DNA of 64,000 bases from Nipponacmea schrenckii (lineage: Eukaryota > Mollusca > Gastropoda > Lottiidae), in contig CM060202.1 in NCBI GenBank assembly GCA_030562195.1, forward strand, positions 62,001 through 126,000. Direction: 5' to 3'. The translations under genes were made by a program, and so were the position numbers. The notes below the pieces were generated by a model. That model did not search any database, had not been told where the DNA came from, and saw only the letters and a program-made list of their open reading frames with translations. This document shows positions 46,971 through 58,645 of this stretch, piece by piece. Position 1 is the first letter of the stretch; every line of letters begins with the position of its first letter.

Positions 46971-48316
46971 AGATAGCTTGCCAGGCAAGGTAACATACTC
47001 ACACTTCAGCAAACAGAATATTCCATGTTTTTTCATTTAATCAAGGGCAATAACTCATAAACCGACATCTGGAATCGCACGATTTTTTAACTTGTCCGAG
47101 ATGTTATTAAGATGATTACACATACCAAGTTTCACTCAAATCGGATAAAAATACAGTACAAAAGTAAATTTTAACATTTTCTCATTTAATCAAGGGCAAT
47201 AACTCATAAACAGACATCTGGCGAGATATTAGCAAGATGAATACACATACCAAGTTTCATTCAAATCGGATAAAACTACAGCTTCTATTGCATACACAAG
47301 TACATTTTAACGTTTTTGCATTTAATCAAGGGCCATTACTCAGAAACTGACATCTGGAATCATGCCATTTTCAAACTTGTCTGAGATATTATCAAGATAA
47401 ATACACATTCCAAGTTTCATTATAATTGGATGCAAACTATAGCTTCTTCAGCAAACAGAATATTCCATGTTTTTTCATTTAATCAAGGGCAATAACTCAA
47501 AAACCAAAATCTGGAATTGCACGATTTTTTAACTTGTCCGAGATGTTATTAAGATGATTACACATACCAAGTTTCACTCAAATCGGATAAAACTACAGCT
47601 TCTATTGCGTACAAAAGTAAAATTTAACATTTTCTCATTTAATCAAGGGCAATAACTCATAAACAAACATCTGGCGAGATATTAGCAAGATGAATACACA
47701 TACCAAGTTTCATTCAAATTGGATGAAAACTACAGCTTCTATTGCGTACACAAGTAAATTTTAACGTTTTTTCATTTAATCAAGTGCAATAACTCATAAA
47801 CCGACATCTGGAATCTTGCCATTTTCGAACTTGTCCAAGATATTATCAAGATGAATGCACATACCAAGTTTCATTCAAAACAGATAAAAACTCTGGCCTG
47901 TATCGCGTAATTGTTCACGGATGGACCGACGGACAGACAGGGGTGATGGCAATATACGTCCACATTTTCATGTGTTCAATAAAATAGAAGACTCACAAAC
48001 CATTTCAAAAAGTTTTTTACTGGTCCATTTTTTAGTTGATCCGTAGGTGGATACACTATACCACACAACACATGGGTAAACAGTCAATAAATACAATTTG
48101 CTATAGAAAAACTAAATATTCCTAAAGTGGAGAAAGTTACTTAGCAACTACCAAGGAAAGTGACATCACAGATTTTCAACTAACATTTCATGTGTGTCTG
48201 TCCCTGAGGAAGGGGGCCTTTGTGCTCTTGAAACATGTTGGACTTTAGGACTATTTATTTTTCTATAGCAAATTGTATTTATTGACTGTTTACACATTTT
48301 CATGTGGGCATATAAA
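46971..48316 (-). mobile_element. 'GGGCGTATA' element split by a 318-bp insertion
   Basis: The 3' hairpin end is at 46973-46990 (ATAG, CTTGCC-A-GGCAAG). The tandem core has units like those at 29613-30697, including two larger repeats that begin 'CAGCAAACAGAATATTCC' (~47001 and ~47450). The 5' end is broken at 47974 and resumes at 48293. Rejoining across the insertion gives the usual hairpin end. Confidence 0.7.
47975..48292. mobile_element. 318-bp retrozyme/Penelope-type insertion with 14-bp target duplication
   Basis: It interrupts the 5' end of the host element between two copies of CACATTTTCATGTG (47961-47974 and 48293-48306). The insert contains an inverted repeat with ~48-bp arms (48076-48124 and 48246-48293, starting GTAAACAGTCAATAAATACA). 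Between the arms it has CTGAGGA and GAAAC blocks (48208-48235) that recall a hammerhead core. No coding capacity. Resemblance to solo Penelope pLTRs or animal retrozymes is inferred from size, target duplication and core motif. Confidence 0.6.
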
Positions 48317-48349
48317 AACGCGGGGGGAAGCATCGTCAAACTAGGCTAG

Positions 48350-50345
48350 ACTCTCTTTGAAGAAAGAGTTTTAGATAGAGGATTGACTTTCATCCCTACA
48401 TCTAAACCTCTTTCACGTGTACCAATTTTATCGTTGACTAAGCACGTCTTTAGGACTTTTAAGCTAAATTATTTCTTCCGTAAAAAATTAGGCAGTGGAA
48501 AGCGAACTCTATTTGTAGAAAAGTCTGGCTGGAATCCACCAGACAGTGCGATTGACCATAATATTTTGAGTAAATGCAATAGTTTGTAAGAAGAAGTCTC
48601 CCGTTTACCACTGGTAAATGAAAAGAAAAACCTTACCAATTTTGAACGCTCTGTTTTGACCACTTTGAAAAATGATCAGACAATTATAATCCGCAAGAGT
48701 GACAAGGGCAATTGATGTGGCATTCAAAATTGCGAGGACTACGTTTTTGAAGTAGAATCCCAACCAATTTTTCTGGAAACAGCTAAACAGATTAACAGTA
48801 TTTTAAATATTTTGATACAAAGAGCCTTTTTATCTGATTCTCAATATGACTATCTTAATGCAAAACCGGAAGTACGCCAACGCCATATTTATACTGACCG
48901 AAAATTCATAAAAATCCCGAATCTAAATGGCATGTAGCAAACAGAATACCCATTATATCTGACTGCTCTAGTGAATCTTACCAAATTTCCGGATATATTG
49001 ACCTTTTTTTTACTCCCATTGGCTTGCAAACATCTGTTGTACTTAAAAGACACTACTGATTTTATAGAAAAATAAGAAAATTAGATATACCAGACAAATT
49101 CAATCTTTATTTCTTTAGATGTTACAAGCATGTACACAAATATTGATAACAAATCCGGGTTTAGACAATGTTCGAAAACTTTTTCTCAGTAACAAAAATC
49201 CTGAACGTCCAGACAAAGAAATTTAAGATTTATTAGAAATATTCCTCATGCGAAATGACTTCACTTTCAATGGAAAAAGTTACCTACAAAATTCTGGCAC
49301 TGCAATGGGAAATATGCGAATATCTTTATGGCTGAATGGGAACATGAAATCTCACTAATTTTCCCTTTTCAGCCTCTCTTCTATGGAAGGTTTTTAGATG
49401 ATATCTATAAAACTTACAGCAACATCTCGGAAAGTAGCATGAATTTCTTGGAAACAGCTGTATTCAATGGACCGAGTTTTAATCAAACGAAATAACTTGA
49501 TATTAAAGTATTCTTTAAAGAAACTGACACACACCAACTTTTATTCAAAACTTCATTCCATCCGAAGCATAAATTTTCTGGCATAATAAAATCACAAATT
49601 CTGAGATTCAACAGAATTTGCACAAGAAAGACAGATTTGATTGGCTTGCGAATTAGTATTTGATAAACTGAGGGAGCAGGATTACTCGAAACTTTTTTTG
49701 GAAAAAATTAAAAACAACACCCTTTCGGCTATTGAGAACAAAAATAAGCCTCCTCCTCTACCTAATGGTTTTGGTTCTGAACCATGTGGAGGTTCTCGGT
49801 GTCGTAGCTGCGAATATATACATGTTTCACACAATTTTGAAAATGAAAAAAAAAAAAACGGCAAAATTTACGAACTAACAGAAGTTCTTTCGTGCATCTA
49901 TGAAAACACAATCTACCTAATTTCCTGTAAAGAATGCGATGTACAATATATTGGCCAAACACAAAATGCGTTGCGCACTTGTTGAAGCGATCATCGCTTA
50001 GACATTCTCCATAAAAAAGATACATGTAGACAAATCGGGAACCATTTCAATTCAACCAATCATTCCATTGAAGAAGATCTTGTTATGCCCATAGAAAAGG
50101 TATAAGTTTCTACATTAATCAAACCTAAAACGAAGCGACTACAAAGTGAGAGTTTCTGGAGAGATCAATTAAAAACAGTTGTACCTCATGGTCTAAATAT
50201 CCAGCATGACAATCAGATTATACCCTTTGTCGTCACCTACAATTCTACAGCTAAAAATGCCTCTGTGATTGTGAAAAGCTTTTATAAAGAACTTCAAGAT
50301 GAATTCCCTAATATCCAAACGTTTGGTGACTGCTTACAAAAATAA
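48350..50345 (+). pseudogene. Penelope-like retroelement pseudogene (RT plus GIY-YIG)
   Basis: Motifs run in order across many frame breaks. The first two are 'RGLTFIPTSKPLS' (~48375-48415) and 'TIIIRKSDKGN' (~48682). RT motif A is 'SLDVTSMYTNID' (~49113-49150), then 'FTFNGKSYLQNSGTAMG' (~49262-49312) and the catalytic loop 'YGRFLDDIYKTY' (~49383-49420), which keeps both aspartates. 'HPKHKFSG' follows near 49560. The GIY-YIG nuclease lies in the frame 49641-49985, with a Cys-rich linker ('CGGSRCRSC') and 'YLISCKECDVQYIGQTQNAL'. Stops and shifts are frequent. Confidence 0.75.
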
Positions 50346-50539
50346 TAAAAATCTGAGTAATATTCTTGTACATGGTAGATTAGATCCCCATTCCTTATCT
50401 CCCTGAAGTAATCGTTTTGAATTCTTTTTTTTTTTATCTTGTAAATTTCTCCAGAAGTAGCTAATTTCTTATCAATTGATGTATACTGGAATTCATAGCT
50501 TAGTCTCTTCTTGTGACCTAGGCCAGTGCTTCTTTTGGA
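50346..50539. other. No recognised feature
   Basis: Short stretch between two transposon remnants; the minus-strand open frame (50294-50548) shows no family signature. Confidence 0.3.
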
Positions 50540-51005
50540 GAGCATCACTTATAACACCCTTAACCAGAGTGGTCTGATATACAAAATTGTGTCTGGCTTA
50601 AAGATAAATCTGTCCATATTGTTGACAGTGCCCTTTTCAAAGAATTTGGATAAAAAAAATATTGCCATATCTTACAACTGCCTTACAAGATACGTCTTGG
50701 GTTGACAAATTAGCTGCAGAACGTTGGTACACCATATTCAAATCCTTACTTCCTTATCCTTTACCTCAAGTTTTGAAAATCGTCCAGTTTTATTTTTCCA
50801 TTCCTTCTCAATGTAGAAAGAATCTTCTCGTTAATGAACAGTCAATGGTCAAAGGAAAGAAACAGATTGCTTGTTTCTTCGGTAAAATCCATCTTAATGG
50901 TGCAGTATAATTATAAACATCTTGATTGTGCTTAGTTCTATGAGAAACTTTTAAGTAGCTCATCATTGTTACGCAGTACAAGTTCTGCTAATAAGTATGA
51001 ATAGT
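50540..51005 (+). pseudogene. hAT transposase C-terminal (dimerisation) fragment
   Basis: The frame around 50665-50800 gives 'LAAERWYTIFKSLLPYPLPQ' and 'IVQFYFSIPSQ'. It shifts at ~50805 to 'VERIFSLMNSQWSKERNRLL', with 'ILMVQYNYKHLDC' after it. These are hallmarks of the hAT dimerisation region of ZBED5-like transposases. It is not contiguous with the N-terminal hAT piece at 32072-33660 and is probably another copy. Confidence 0.65.
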
Positions 51006-51940
51006 AAGCCTATTATGTATGTGAAGTACAGAAAAGAAATTTTTATCAACATTTCATTTAACATTTAAAATGTAGTATGTAATGATTCAAATTATAATGC
51101 CTAACGTTGACTAACAGCTCACACTAATTATGATCTTACTAGAACTAGAAATAGACATAACATGAAACAATAAAACTAAGATTTGAAATCACAGTTGTTG
51201 TTATTTGTTTACATTTGTTGGTACATGTTTTCATTTCAGGGATTCAATTCAAGTAATAAGCTTTTATTTCACAAATTCCTTGTCTTAAATAATATCAATG
51301 TATCTTCAAGGTTAAAAAACAACTTTTTCCTGCATCTTATGCATCCATCAAACCTTGAGAACACCATTTATATAAGTATAAAATAAGGCATATCTCACTT
51401 TAACATGCTCGCTTTTATCACAAATTTTGAAAAAATTTCTTCCCAAAACCCACGCCCTCCATGCTCCCGGCTCCGTAGGAGCCTCCAGCTACCTTGGTGC
51501 TCAATATCCCGGTTTGGGTCTCCCATCGGTAGAAAACCCGACAAAATCGGTAGATTACACATGTATGAATAAGAGATTAAGATTTTTGAAATTCGAAAAT
51601 TCGTAGCACACTTTTTTCAGGGCTATATATTTTTTTTCCCCAACTGGAAATTTTAACTGATGCTTTGTTGAACTCAAAAATATTCTTCACTAAGTACTAT
51701 TTAACTAGTATCAAACTGTAAAATGTACTTCAATGCCATGAATCATCATCATCATAAATGCTACTTAATTTTCTGAACCTATTGTCATACATCACATCAC
51801 AACAACAAAACAATCTGATCATCAAACATCTACGGTAATTAAATATAGTTTACAAATGCAAGACATCAAATTTTTTTGAAACTTATGCCCCTAAAATACC
51901 ATTTTGATGCAATTTTACCACTTCAAATGCAATAACTTGA
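51006..51940. other. AT-rich region, no recognised gene
   Basis: The frame at 51183-51386 is unconvincing. A short less AT-rich patch (51445-51545, with 'GCTCCCGGCTCCGTAGGAGC') could be part of an unknown repeat. Nothing else is seen. Confidence 0.4.
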
Positions 51941-54900
51941 AGATAGCTTGCCAGGCAAGGTAATATACGCCCACTGGCAGCATTGATTTTGAATAAAAAA
52001 TAAAATATACATATACTTCTTTTCAAAAACATAGCAATAATTGATATTAAATATTTTAAGATTTATCTGATTTTCAATAGGGTTCATCCTTAGGTGATTC
52101 CACATAATCATGCCAAGTTCCGTTTAAATCAATCAAGAAATGTGACTTGCAGAGTGTTTATGAGCCAAAAAATCCAAATCATTTGAAAGAACAAGAGCAA
52201 TCAAATATTATGTCATATTTCTTGTTTTCAATAGTGTTCATCCTTGAGTGATAATTAACAATTTCAGAAAATTTTGACAAAATCTGCAAATCATTGTGCC
52301 TTCTAGAGGGTTTACAAGCTAAAAATTTTATCGAGTTTTCCAAAAAAAGGCAATAACTAATACTAAATATTTTTCAATGGGGTTCATCATTAGGTGATTA
52401 CAAATACTCATGCCAAGTTACGTCAAAATCATTCAAGAATTGTGACTTCTAGAGTGTTTACAAGGCAAAAATCCAACACATTTTATAGAACAAGGGCAAT
52501 ACTTCGTATCAAATATATTTCGATATATTTGATTTTCAATGGGGTTCATCATTAGGTGATTACAAATACTCATGCAAAGTTACGTCAAAATCACTCAAGA
52601 ATTGTGACTTGTAGAGTATTTACAAGGAAAAAATCAAACACATTTTATAAAGCAAGGGCAATAATTCGTATCAAATATATTTCGATATATTTGATTTTCA
52701 ATATGGTTCATCCTTTGGTGATATTAAACAATTTCAGCAAGTTTTGTCAAAATCGGTCAATAATTGTGCTTTGTAGAGTGTTTTACAAGCCACAAATTGA
52801 ATGTGTTTTCAAAAACAAGGGCAATAACTGATACTAAATATTTTTCGATTTAACTGAATTTCAATAGAGTTCATCCTTAGGTGATTACAAATACTCATGC
52901 CAAGTTACGTCAAAATCACTCAAGAATTGTGACTTGTAGAGTATTTACAAGGAAAAAATCAAACACATTTTATAGAACAAGGGCAATACTTCGTATTAAA
53001 TATATTTCAATATTTTTATATGCCCACACGTAAGTAAGGGCGTATATTGTAATCGGTCCGTCCGTCCGTCCGTCCGTCCGTTCACATTTACCTCGTGCTC
53101 ACTCTACAGGCTACAATTCTTCATGGATTCTTTTGATTTTTATTTTGTGGGTCAGTGTCATTATGAAGATGATCCCCATCGATTTTCGTGAAGATCGGAT
53201 AATTTTTCACCTAAATATCATGTCTGACTTAGCTTTTTTCACTTCATTAGCTATAGGGTGCAGCTCGTGCGCACTCTACAGGCAACAATTCTTTATGGAT
53301 TCTTTTGATTTTTATTTTGTGGGTCAGTGTCATTATGAAGAAGATCCCTATTGATTTTCGTGATGATCGGATAATTTTTCACCGAAATATCGCATCTGAC
53401 TTAGCGTTTTTCACTCCATTACCCATAGTGTGAAACTCGTGTTCACTCTACAGGAAACAATTCTTTATGGATTCTTTTGAAATTTATTCTGTGGGTTAGT
53501 GTCATTATGAAGATGATTCCTATTGATTTTCGAGATGATCGGATAATTTTTCACAGAAATATCATGTCTGACTTAGCTTTTTCACTTCATTACCCATAGG
53601 GTGCAACTCGTGCTCACTCTACATGCTACAATTCTCTATGGATTCTTTTGATTTTTATACGCCCACACGTAAGTAAGGGCGTATATTGTAATCGCCCTGT
53701 CGGTCCGTTCACATCTACCTTGTGCTCACTCTACAGGCTACAATTCTTCATGGATTCTTTTGATTTTTATTTTGTGGGTCAGTGTCATTATGTAGATGAT
53801 CCCTATCGATTTTCGTGAAGATCGGATAATTTTTCACCTAAATATCATGTCTGACTTAGCTTTTTTCACTTCATTAGCTATAGGGTGCAGCTCGTGCTCA
53901 CTCTACAGGCAACAATTCTTTCTGGATTCTTTTGATTTTTATTTTGTGGGTCAGTGTCATTATGAAGATGATCCCTATTGATTTTCGTGATGATCGGGTA
54001 ACTTTTCACCGAAATATCGCATCTGACTTCGTGTTTTTCACTCCATTACCCATAGTGTGAAACTCGTGCTCACTCTACAGGCAATAATTCTTTATGGATT
54101 CTTTTGATTTTTATTTTGTGGGTCAGTGTCATTATGAAGATGATCCCTATTGATTTTCGTGATGATCGGATAATTTTTCACAGAAATATCATGTCTGACT
54201 TAACTTTTTTCACTTCATTACCCAAAGGGTGCAACTCGTGCTCTTTCTACAGGCTACAATTCTCTATGGATTCTTTTGATTTTTATTTTATGGGTCAGTG
54301 TCATTATGAAGATGATCCCTATTGATTTTCGTGATGATCAGATAATTTTTTAGTTAAATATCGTGTTTGACTTTGCTTTTTTCACTCTGTAACCTATAGG
54401 TTGCAACTCGTGCTCACTCTACAGGCTACAATTCTCTATGTATTCTTTTGATTGTTTGTATGTGTGTTGATATCATTTTGAAGATGTGCACTATTAAATT
54501 TAATGATGATCCGATAATTTTCTAAGCCTAGGTTTTATTCATAATCAATGCTGCCAGTGGGCGTATATTACCTTGCCTGGCAAGCTATCTTCTATTTTCA
54601 AAAGGGTTCATCCTTGGGCTATATTAAACAATTTTAGCAAGTTTTGTCAAAATCGGTCAGTAACTGTTATTTGTAGAGTGTTTACAAGCCAAAAATTGAA
54701 CACGTTTTCAAAAACAAGGGCAATAACTGACACTAAATTTTTTTCGATTTAACTGGTTTTCAATAGGCTTCATCCTTGAGTGATAGCAAATACTCAAGCC
54801 AAGTTTTATCAAAATCCATTAAGAATTGTTCTCTCAAGAGCTTTTACAAGCTAAAATTGAACCTGTTTTCAAGAACAAGAGCAATAACTCATACTAATGA

Positions 54901-55795
54901 TTTTCAAATTCGCTAATTTTCAAAAGGGGTTTATCCTTGAGTTATAACATACTCTCACACTAAGTTTCATCAAAATTGGTTAATAACTGTTCTTTGTAGA
55001 GTGTTTACAAGCCAAAAATTGAAGTAATGTTTTTCGATTTCGTTGATTTTCAATAGGGTTTATCCTTGATCTTAATTTATTGCACAGATAATATTTTTTG
55101 ATTAGTCTGATTTTCAACAGGTTCTATCCTCGAGTTATAACAAACACTCACACCAAGTTTCATCAAATTCCATCAAGAACCCGGCTCCCTATCGTGTTCA
55201 CAAGGAATTTTAGGACAAGGGCAATAACTCATAGTAAATATTTTTCGATTGGTTTCATTTTCGATTGGCTTCATCCTTGGGTCATCACAAAGACTCAATC
55301 CAAGTTTCATTAAAATCCATCAAGAAATGTGGTCTCTATTGTGTTCACAACAATTGTGGACAGACAGACAGGCGGGCAGAAGGCTTCATCCTTGGATGAT
55401 TACAAACACACACACCGAAATTGGTCAAAATTTTTGAACGCAAAATGAATGTGTTTTCAAGAACAAGGGCAATAACTCATAACTTCATCCTTAAGTAATA
55501 ACAAGCAATCACACCAAATTTCATCAAAATCCATCAAGAAACACACTCTTAATCGTGTTCACAACAAATTTTCAAAAACAAGGGCAATAACTCATTGAAT
55601 ATTTTTCGATTGGTCTGATTTTCAATAGGCTTCTTCCTTGGGTTATAACAAACACACTCACCAAATTTGGTCAAAATCCATCAAGAAATGTGGTCTCTAT
55701 CGTGTTCACAACAATTGTGGACAGGCAGGCGGACAGACAGACAGACAGGGGCGACTACAATATACGCCCACATTTATGTGTGGGCGTATAAAAAT
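51941..55795 (-). mobile_element. 'GGGCGTATA' element(s), long copy containing a nested element
   Basis: The 3' hairpin end is at 51942-51960 and a 5' end is at 55770-55795 (TATACGCCCACATTTATGTG, then GTGGGCGTATAAAAA). The core has many degenerate units and two GGAC/CAGA-type microsatellites (55359-55380, 55721-55750). An oppositely oriented element sits inside (53014-54592). This may be two fused copies rather than one. Confidence 0.6.
53014..54592 (+). mobile_element. Nested 'GGGCGTATA' element in plus orientation with a different core unit
   Basis: It starts TTTTTATATGCCCACACG at 53014 and ends with the hairpin CTTGCC-T-GGCAAG plus CTAT at 54571-54587. The core consists of ~165-190-bp units with 'TTTATTTTGTGGGTCAGTG' and 'CATTATGAAGATGATCCC'. 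A second internal 5' end lies at 53656 ('TTTTTATACGCCCACACG'), so two copies may be fused. Removing the segment restores a tandem unit of the host element. Confidence 0.7.
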
Positions 55796-55849
55796 TGTTG
55801 CTTCTATTGCACCCACAATAAAATTTTGACGCAAATTTACTAAGTCAAA

Positions 55850-55930
55850 GGTAGTATATGAGCTTACAGATATCCGGCACCCCTTCGCTCCGCTCCAGGC
55901 TACCGGATATCTGTAAGCTCATATACTACT
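55850..55930. repeat. Perfect 27-bp hairpin at the edge of the virus-like module
   Basis: GTAGTATATGAGCTTACAGA and the bases up to TATCCGG (55851-55877) are exactly complementary to 55903-55929. The loop of 25 nt is C-rich ('CACCCCTTCGCTCCGCTCC'). It lies between the last repeat element and the first virus-like fragment. Confidence 0.85.
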
Positions 55931-55931
55931 A

Positions 55932-56138
55932 TTTGCCCACCCGCCCTCCCTTTTTAATAACCAAAAAATAAACATTCACTCTCCTACAACTTATTTCGGA
56001 TCAGGAGACATTCAAAAATCTCTAACTAAACTTCCCGGTTTTCCATGGGCTAAATATAAAGGTGAGAAACATCTTCCAGGTCATAAGGGCGAATACAGTT
56101 TGAAAATAATATTCATTCAAAGGGAGAACATAGCTTAA
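55932..56138 (+). pseudogene. PLA2-like (parvovirus VP1-type) virion protein fragment
   Basis: An open frame without a clear ATG encodes 'TTYFGSGDIQKSLTKLPGFP', then 'WAKYKGEKHLPGH', before running into unrelated residues and a stop at 56136-56138. The 'KHLPGH' block is where PLA2-like domains of virus-like invertebrate elements begin, just before a Gly-Pro-Gly calcium loop. Here everything after the His is lost, including the expected HD catalytic pair. Recognition is from memory of the family pattern. Its place upstream of a capsid module supports the call. It is a truncated remnant. Confidence 0.45.
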
Positions 56139-57007
56139 ATAATGACTTCTTTTGTCCTGTCTTTCTTTGTTTGCAGTAGTTTGAATTTGCACCTGTTGCC
56201 TCATTGAATTCATTTAGAAGTTGATCTTGTTTATGTACAGTTTAGTTTCTAGTTTAAGTCTACTATCGTTTTAATATTCTGTGGAATATTGAGATTAACG
56301 TTATTATATTTGACTATAATCCAATCTAGGTATGTAATATCTATATCTAATTTTAACAGTATTATTATTGCCTAAATCGATAACTTTAAACAAAAACTGC
56401 ACTAACCTCTATTATAGATTTTATAGCTATATATCCAACACTTGTTAAATATGTCGGTTAGTTTACAATACCATAAGGTGACTCGGCTTCTAACTCCCTC
56501 CGAGTTTCCACGGTTACCAAAACAGTTTAAGATTCTGTTTAGAAGGTGAGTGTGTAAAATATTTAGTGAAATATATTTAATTTTAAATTTCAGGTTACAT
56601 GGTAAATATTCACAGATGTGACAATCAATATTAATACAGTATAATGGTACACGTGTTTGATCGATAAAAGTTAATTACCTGTGAAACTTCCTACCTGCGC
56701 AGTTATACCTAACAACAGTTGGTAACTAACGACCGGTCCTACAGGAGCGGTTTCGACCATGCGCAGTTGAATAGCAACCAAATAACAACATCCGTAACTA
56801 ACGACTGGTCCTACAGGAGCGGTTTCGATCATGCGCAGTTGAGAAAACAATTAATAACTATTTATGATAATGTGTTTGTAAATAGAGTATTGATTATGAA
56901 CCTTTGAAGAGAATGTATTTATACTTGTAATGTTATTATTATACATTGATTTTATAATAAAATTCTTTTGTTTGTATTTCTTTTATCAAATCTGCTATAT
57001 TAAATAT
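56139..57007. other. Non-coding stretch with two 45-bp direct repeats
   Basis: Two near-identical copies of a 45-bp segment ('GTAACTAACGACCGGTCC' and following, ending 'ATGCGCAGTTGA') lie at about 56722-56767 and 56791-56835. A shorter relative ('CTGCGCAGTTATACCTAAC') lies near 56695. The rest is AT-rich. A regulatory role upstream of the capsid genes is possible but unproven. Confidence 0.5.
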
Positions 57008-57283
57008 ATGGGATTGATTTTAAAGCATGAAAAGGAAAAGTTCAATTACTCTGGCGATGGTTTCTTCTCTGGATTGATGTCCCTTATACCAAAGGTTACA
57101 TCCTTTGTAACTAAAAACAAAGACCTTATATCCTCAGGGGCAAAAGCGATTTCATCAGTCGGTCAGACAGCGAGTTCAATTAGCAAATCTGTCCAACAAA
57201 AAAATGAATTAGATGAATTGCGCAAAATAAGAGAACTCAGACATAATGCGAAACACGGAAAAGGATTTAAGGTGTTGGGATAA
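57008..57283 (+). CDS. Small amphipathic virion-protein candidate upstream of the capsid gene
   Basis: The frame from ATG 57008 encodes about 91 residues and is intact. A longer in-frame extension upstream is AT-rich and probably not used. The N-terminal third has 'GDGFFSGLMSLIPKV', a Gly-rich amphipathic segment. The middle is Ser/Ala/Lys-rich with small residues, and the end is charged ('LDELRKIRELRHNAKHGKG'). Placement 24 nt before the major capsid gene suggests a small structural protein in the style of the pVI-like proteins of adenovirus-like elements; the role is inferred. The last few codons (from 'KVLG') are repeated just before the second capsid copy, near 63033. Confidence 0.5.
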   Translation: MGLILKHEKEKFNYSGDGFFSGLMSLIPKVTSFVTKNKDLISSGAKAISSVGQTASSISKSVQQKNELDELRKIRELRHNAKHGKGFKVLG

Positions 57284-57306
57284 GGTTTAAATCCTGTTAT
57301 GTAAAT

Positions 57307-58645
57307 ATGGCAAAACTTGACCCGATCTTTCAACTTTATGAACCAATAGAATATACATTCAATAAGAAAAAAGAAGACTACATCATTATATCTCCAACTG
57401 TTGGGTCCACATCTCAGATTAATGACGGAGGTAGAGTCACATTTGAAATCAATTCGTTGTCCAATTGGTTACTTCTTTCCGACGCTTACTTCCGCTGTGA
57501 TTTCAAAATAAGTGATGGTGCCCCCAATCAAAATCGTTTTCCCCAACAGAAGGTAACATTAGAGAACAATTTCTTCCCCTCTTTATTTATTGAAATGGTT
57601 TTAGAAGCCGGTTCAAATATAATTGAAACAATCAAAAACCCAGGTGAGTTTGACACAATGCTTAAAACTCTTTTATATCCAAAAAATTATACAACGGCAT
57701 CGGGTTGGATGCCAGACACGGGAGATGGGGAAATACAATCTCAACAAGAAAATGTAGCAGCAGACGCCAACCTGGCGGCAGTTAGAACTAGTGTTATCAA
57801 TTTGATCAATATCACCAAATTTCAAAATAATGAAGGTTGTATTTTACAATAAACCTATTGATAGAAATAGCTGGGGTTCGTACATAAACTGGAGTCTCTA
57901 CCCGTTGTTTGGATTACTTGAGCACAGGAAAGTTTACATTGGTCTACCCTTCAAAATCCATCTTCAAAGATTAATAAATAATGATAGAATATTTTTTGGA
58001 GAAAACAATTCAAATGCTAAATTAGAAATAACCGATATCCAATTATACGTGCCAGTAATAACCCCAACAATCGAAGAAGAAACAAGACTTCTTAGTAGTT
58101 TGAAAAAAGATATTGAAATAGCATTTTTAAGAAGAAATACGATTGGATCGATAACAATCACAGGGGAGAATTTCACATGGCAAGTGACGAATACCACAAA
58201 ACCAGCAAGATATTTAATACTTGGTTTAAAAAATCTTCCAGATTTACAAACGAACAACAACAACCTTTTTAAAGTAACTGGTGACAACTTTGGAGATCCT
58301 AAAATAAAAAGGGTTCAAGTAAGATTAAACAATGAAAATTATCCAAATCAACCTTTGAAAATTGACCCAGATACCAAGGACTTTAATGAGTTGTATAGAA
58401 ACTATAAGCATATGAGCGAATTATTTGGAAATGTACCACAGTTTAATTATTTCGATTTTATTTTAAATTATCCTATATTTTGTTTTGATCTCTCTGCTTA
58501 TAAAGAAGATTTGTTTAAAACAGTCGTACAGTTGTCTGTATACATTGAAAAAACAGCAGGAGATATGGTAGGGTATTGTCTCTTGTTAGAGGAATCTCGT
58601 CATATCATAAATATAATGGATAGAAAGATGAATAGAATTGAATAA
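57307..58645 (+). pseudogene. Major capsid protein, double-jelly-roll type (Polinton/adintovirus-like), frameshifted
   Basis: About 445 residues in two frames. The N-terminal half (57307-57832) shows features of capsid-like proteins in invertebrate Polinton-like elements: 'DGGRVTFEINSLSNWLLLSD', 'LENNFFPSLFIEMVLEAGSN' and 'MLKTLLYPKNYTTASGWMPD'. The second half (to 58645) has 'INWSLYPLFGLLEHRKVYIG', 'EITDIQLYVPVITP' and a C-terminal beta-rich region. The total length fits the family. The break is a 14-bp deletion near 57836 between two GGTT direct repeats, visible because the second copy (63601-63620) retains those bases. The fold assignment is from motif recognition; a structure prediction would test it. 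Confidence 0.75.

Noticed and set aside
56719..56907. A 62-codon frame with the repeated peptide 'SYRSGFDHAQL'
   Set aside because: It is produced by the two 45-bp direct DNA repeats; there is no support as a gene.
57964..58287. A 107-codon minus-strand frame inside the capsid gene
   Set aside because: It is antisense to a recognised capsid gene and has no features of its own.
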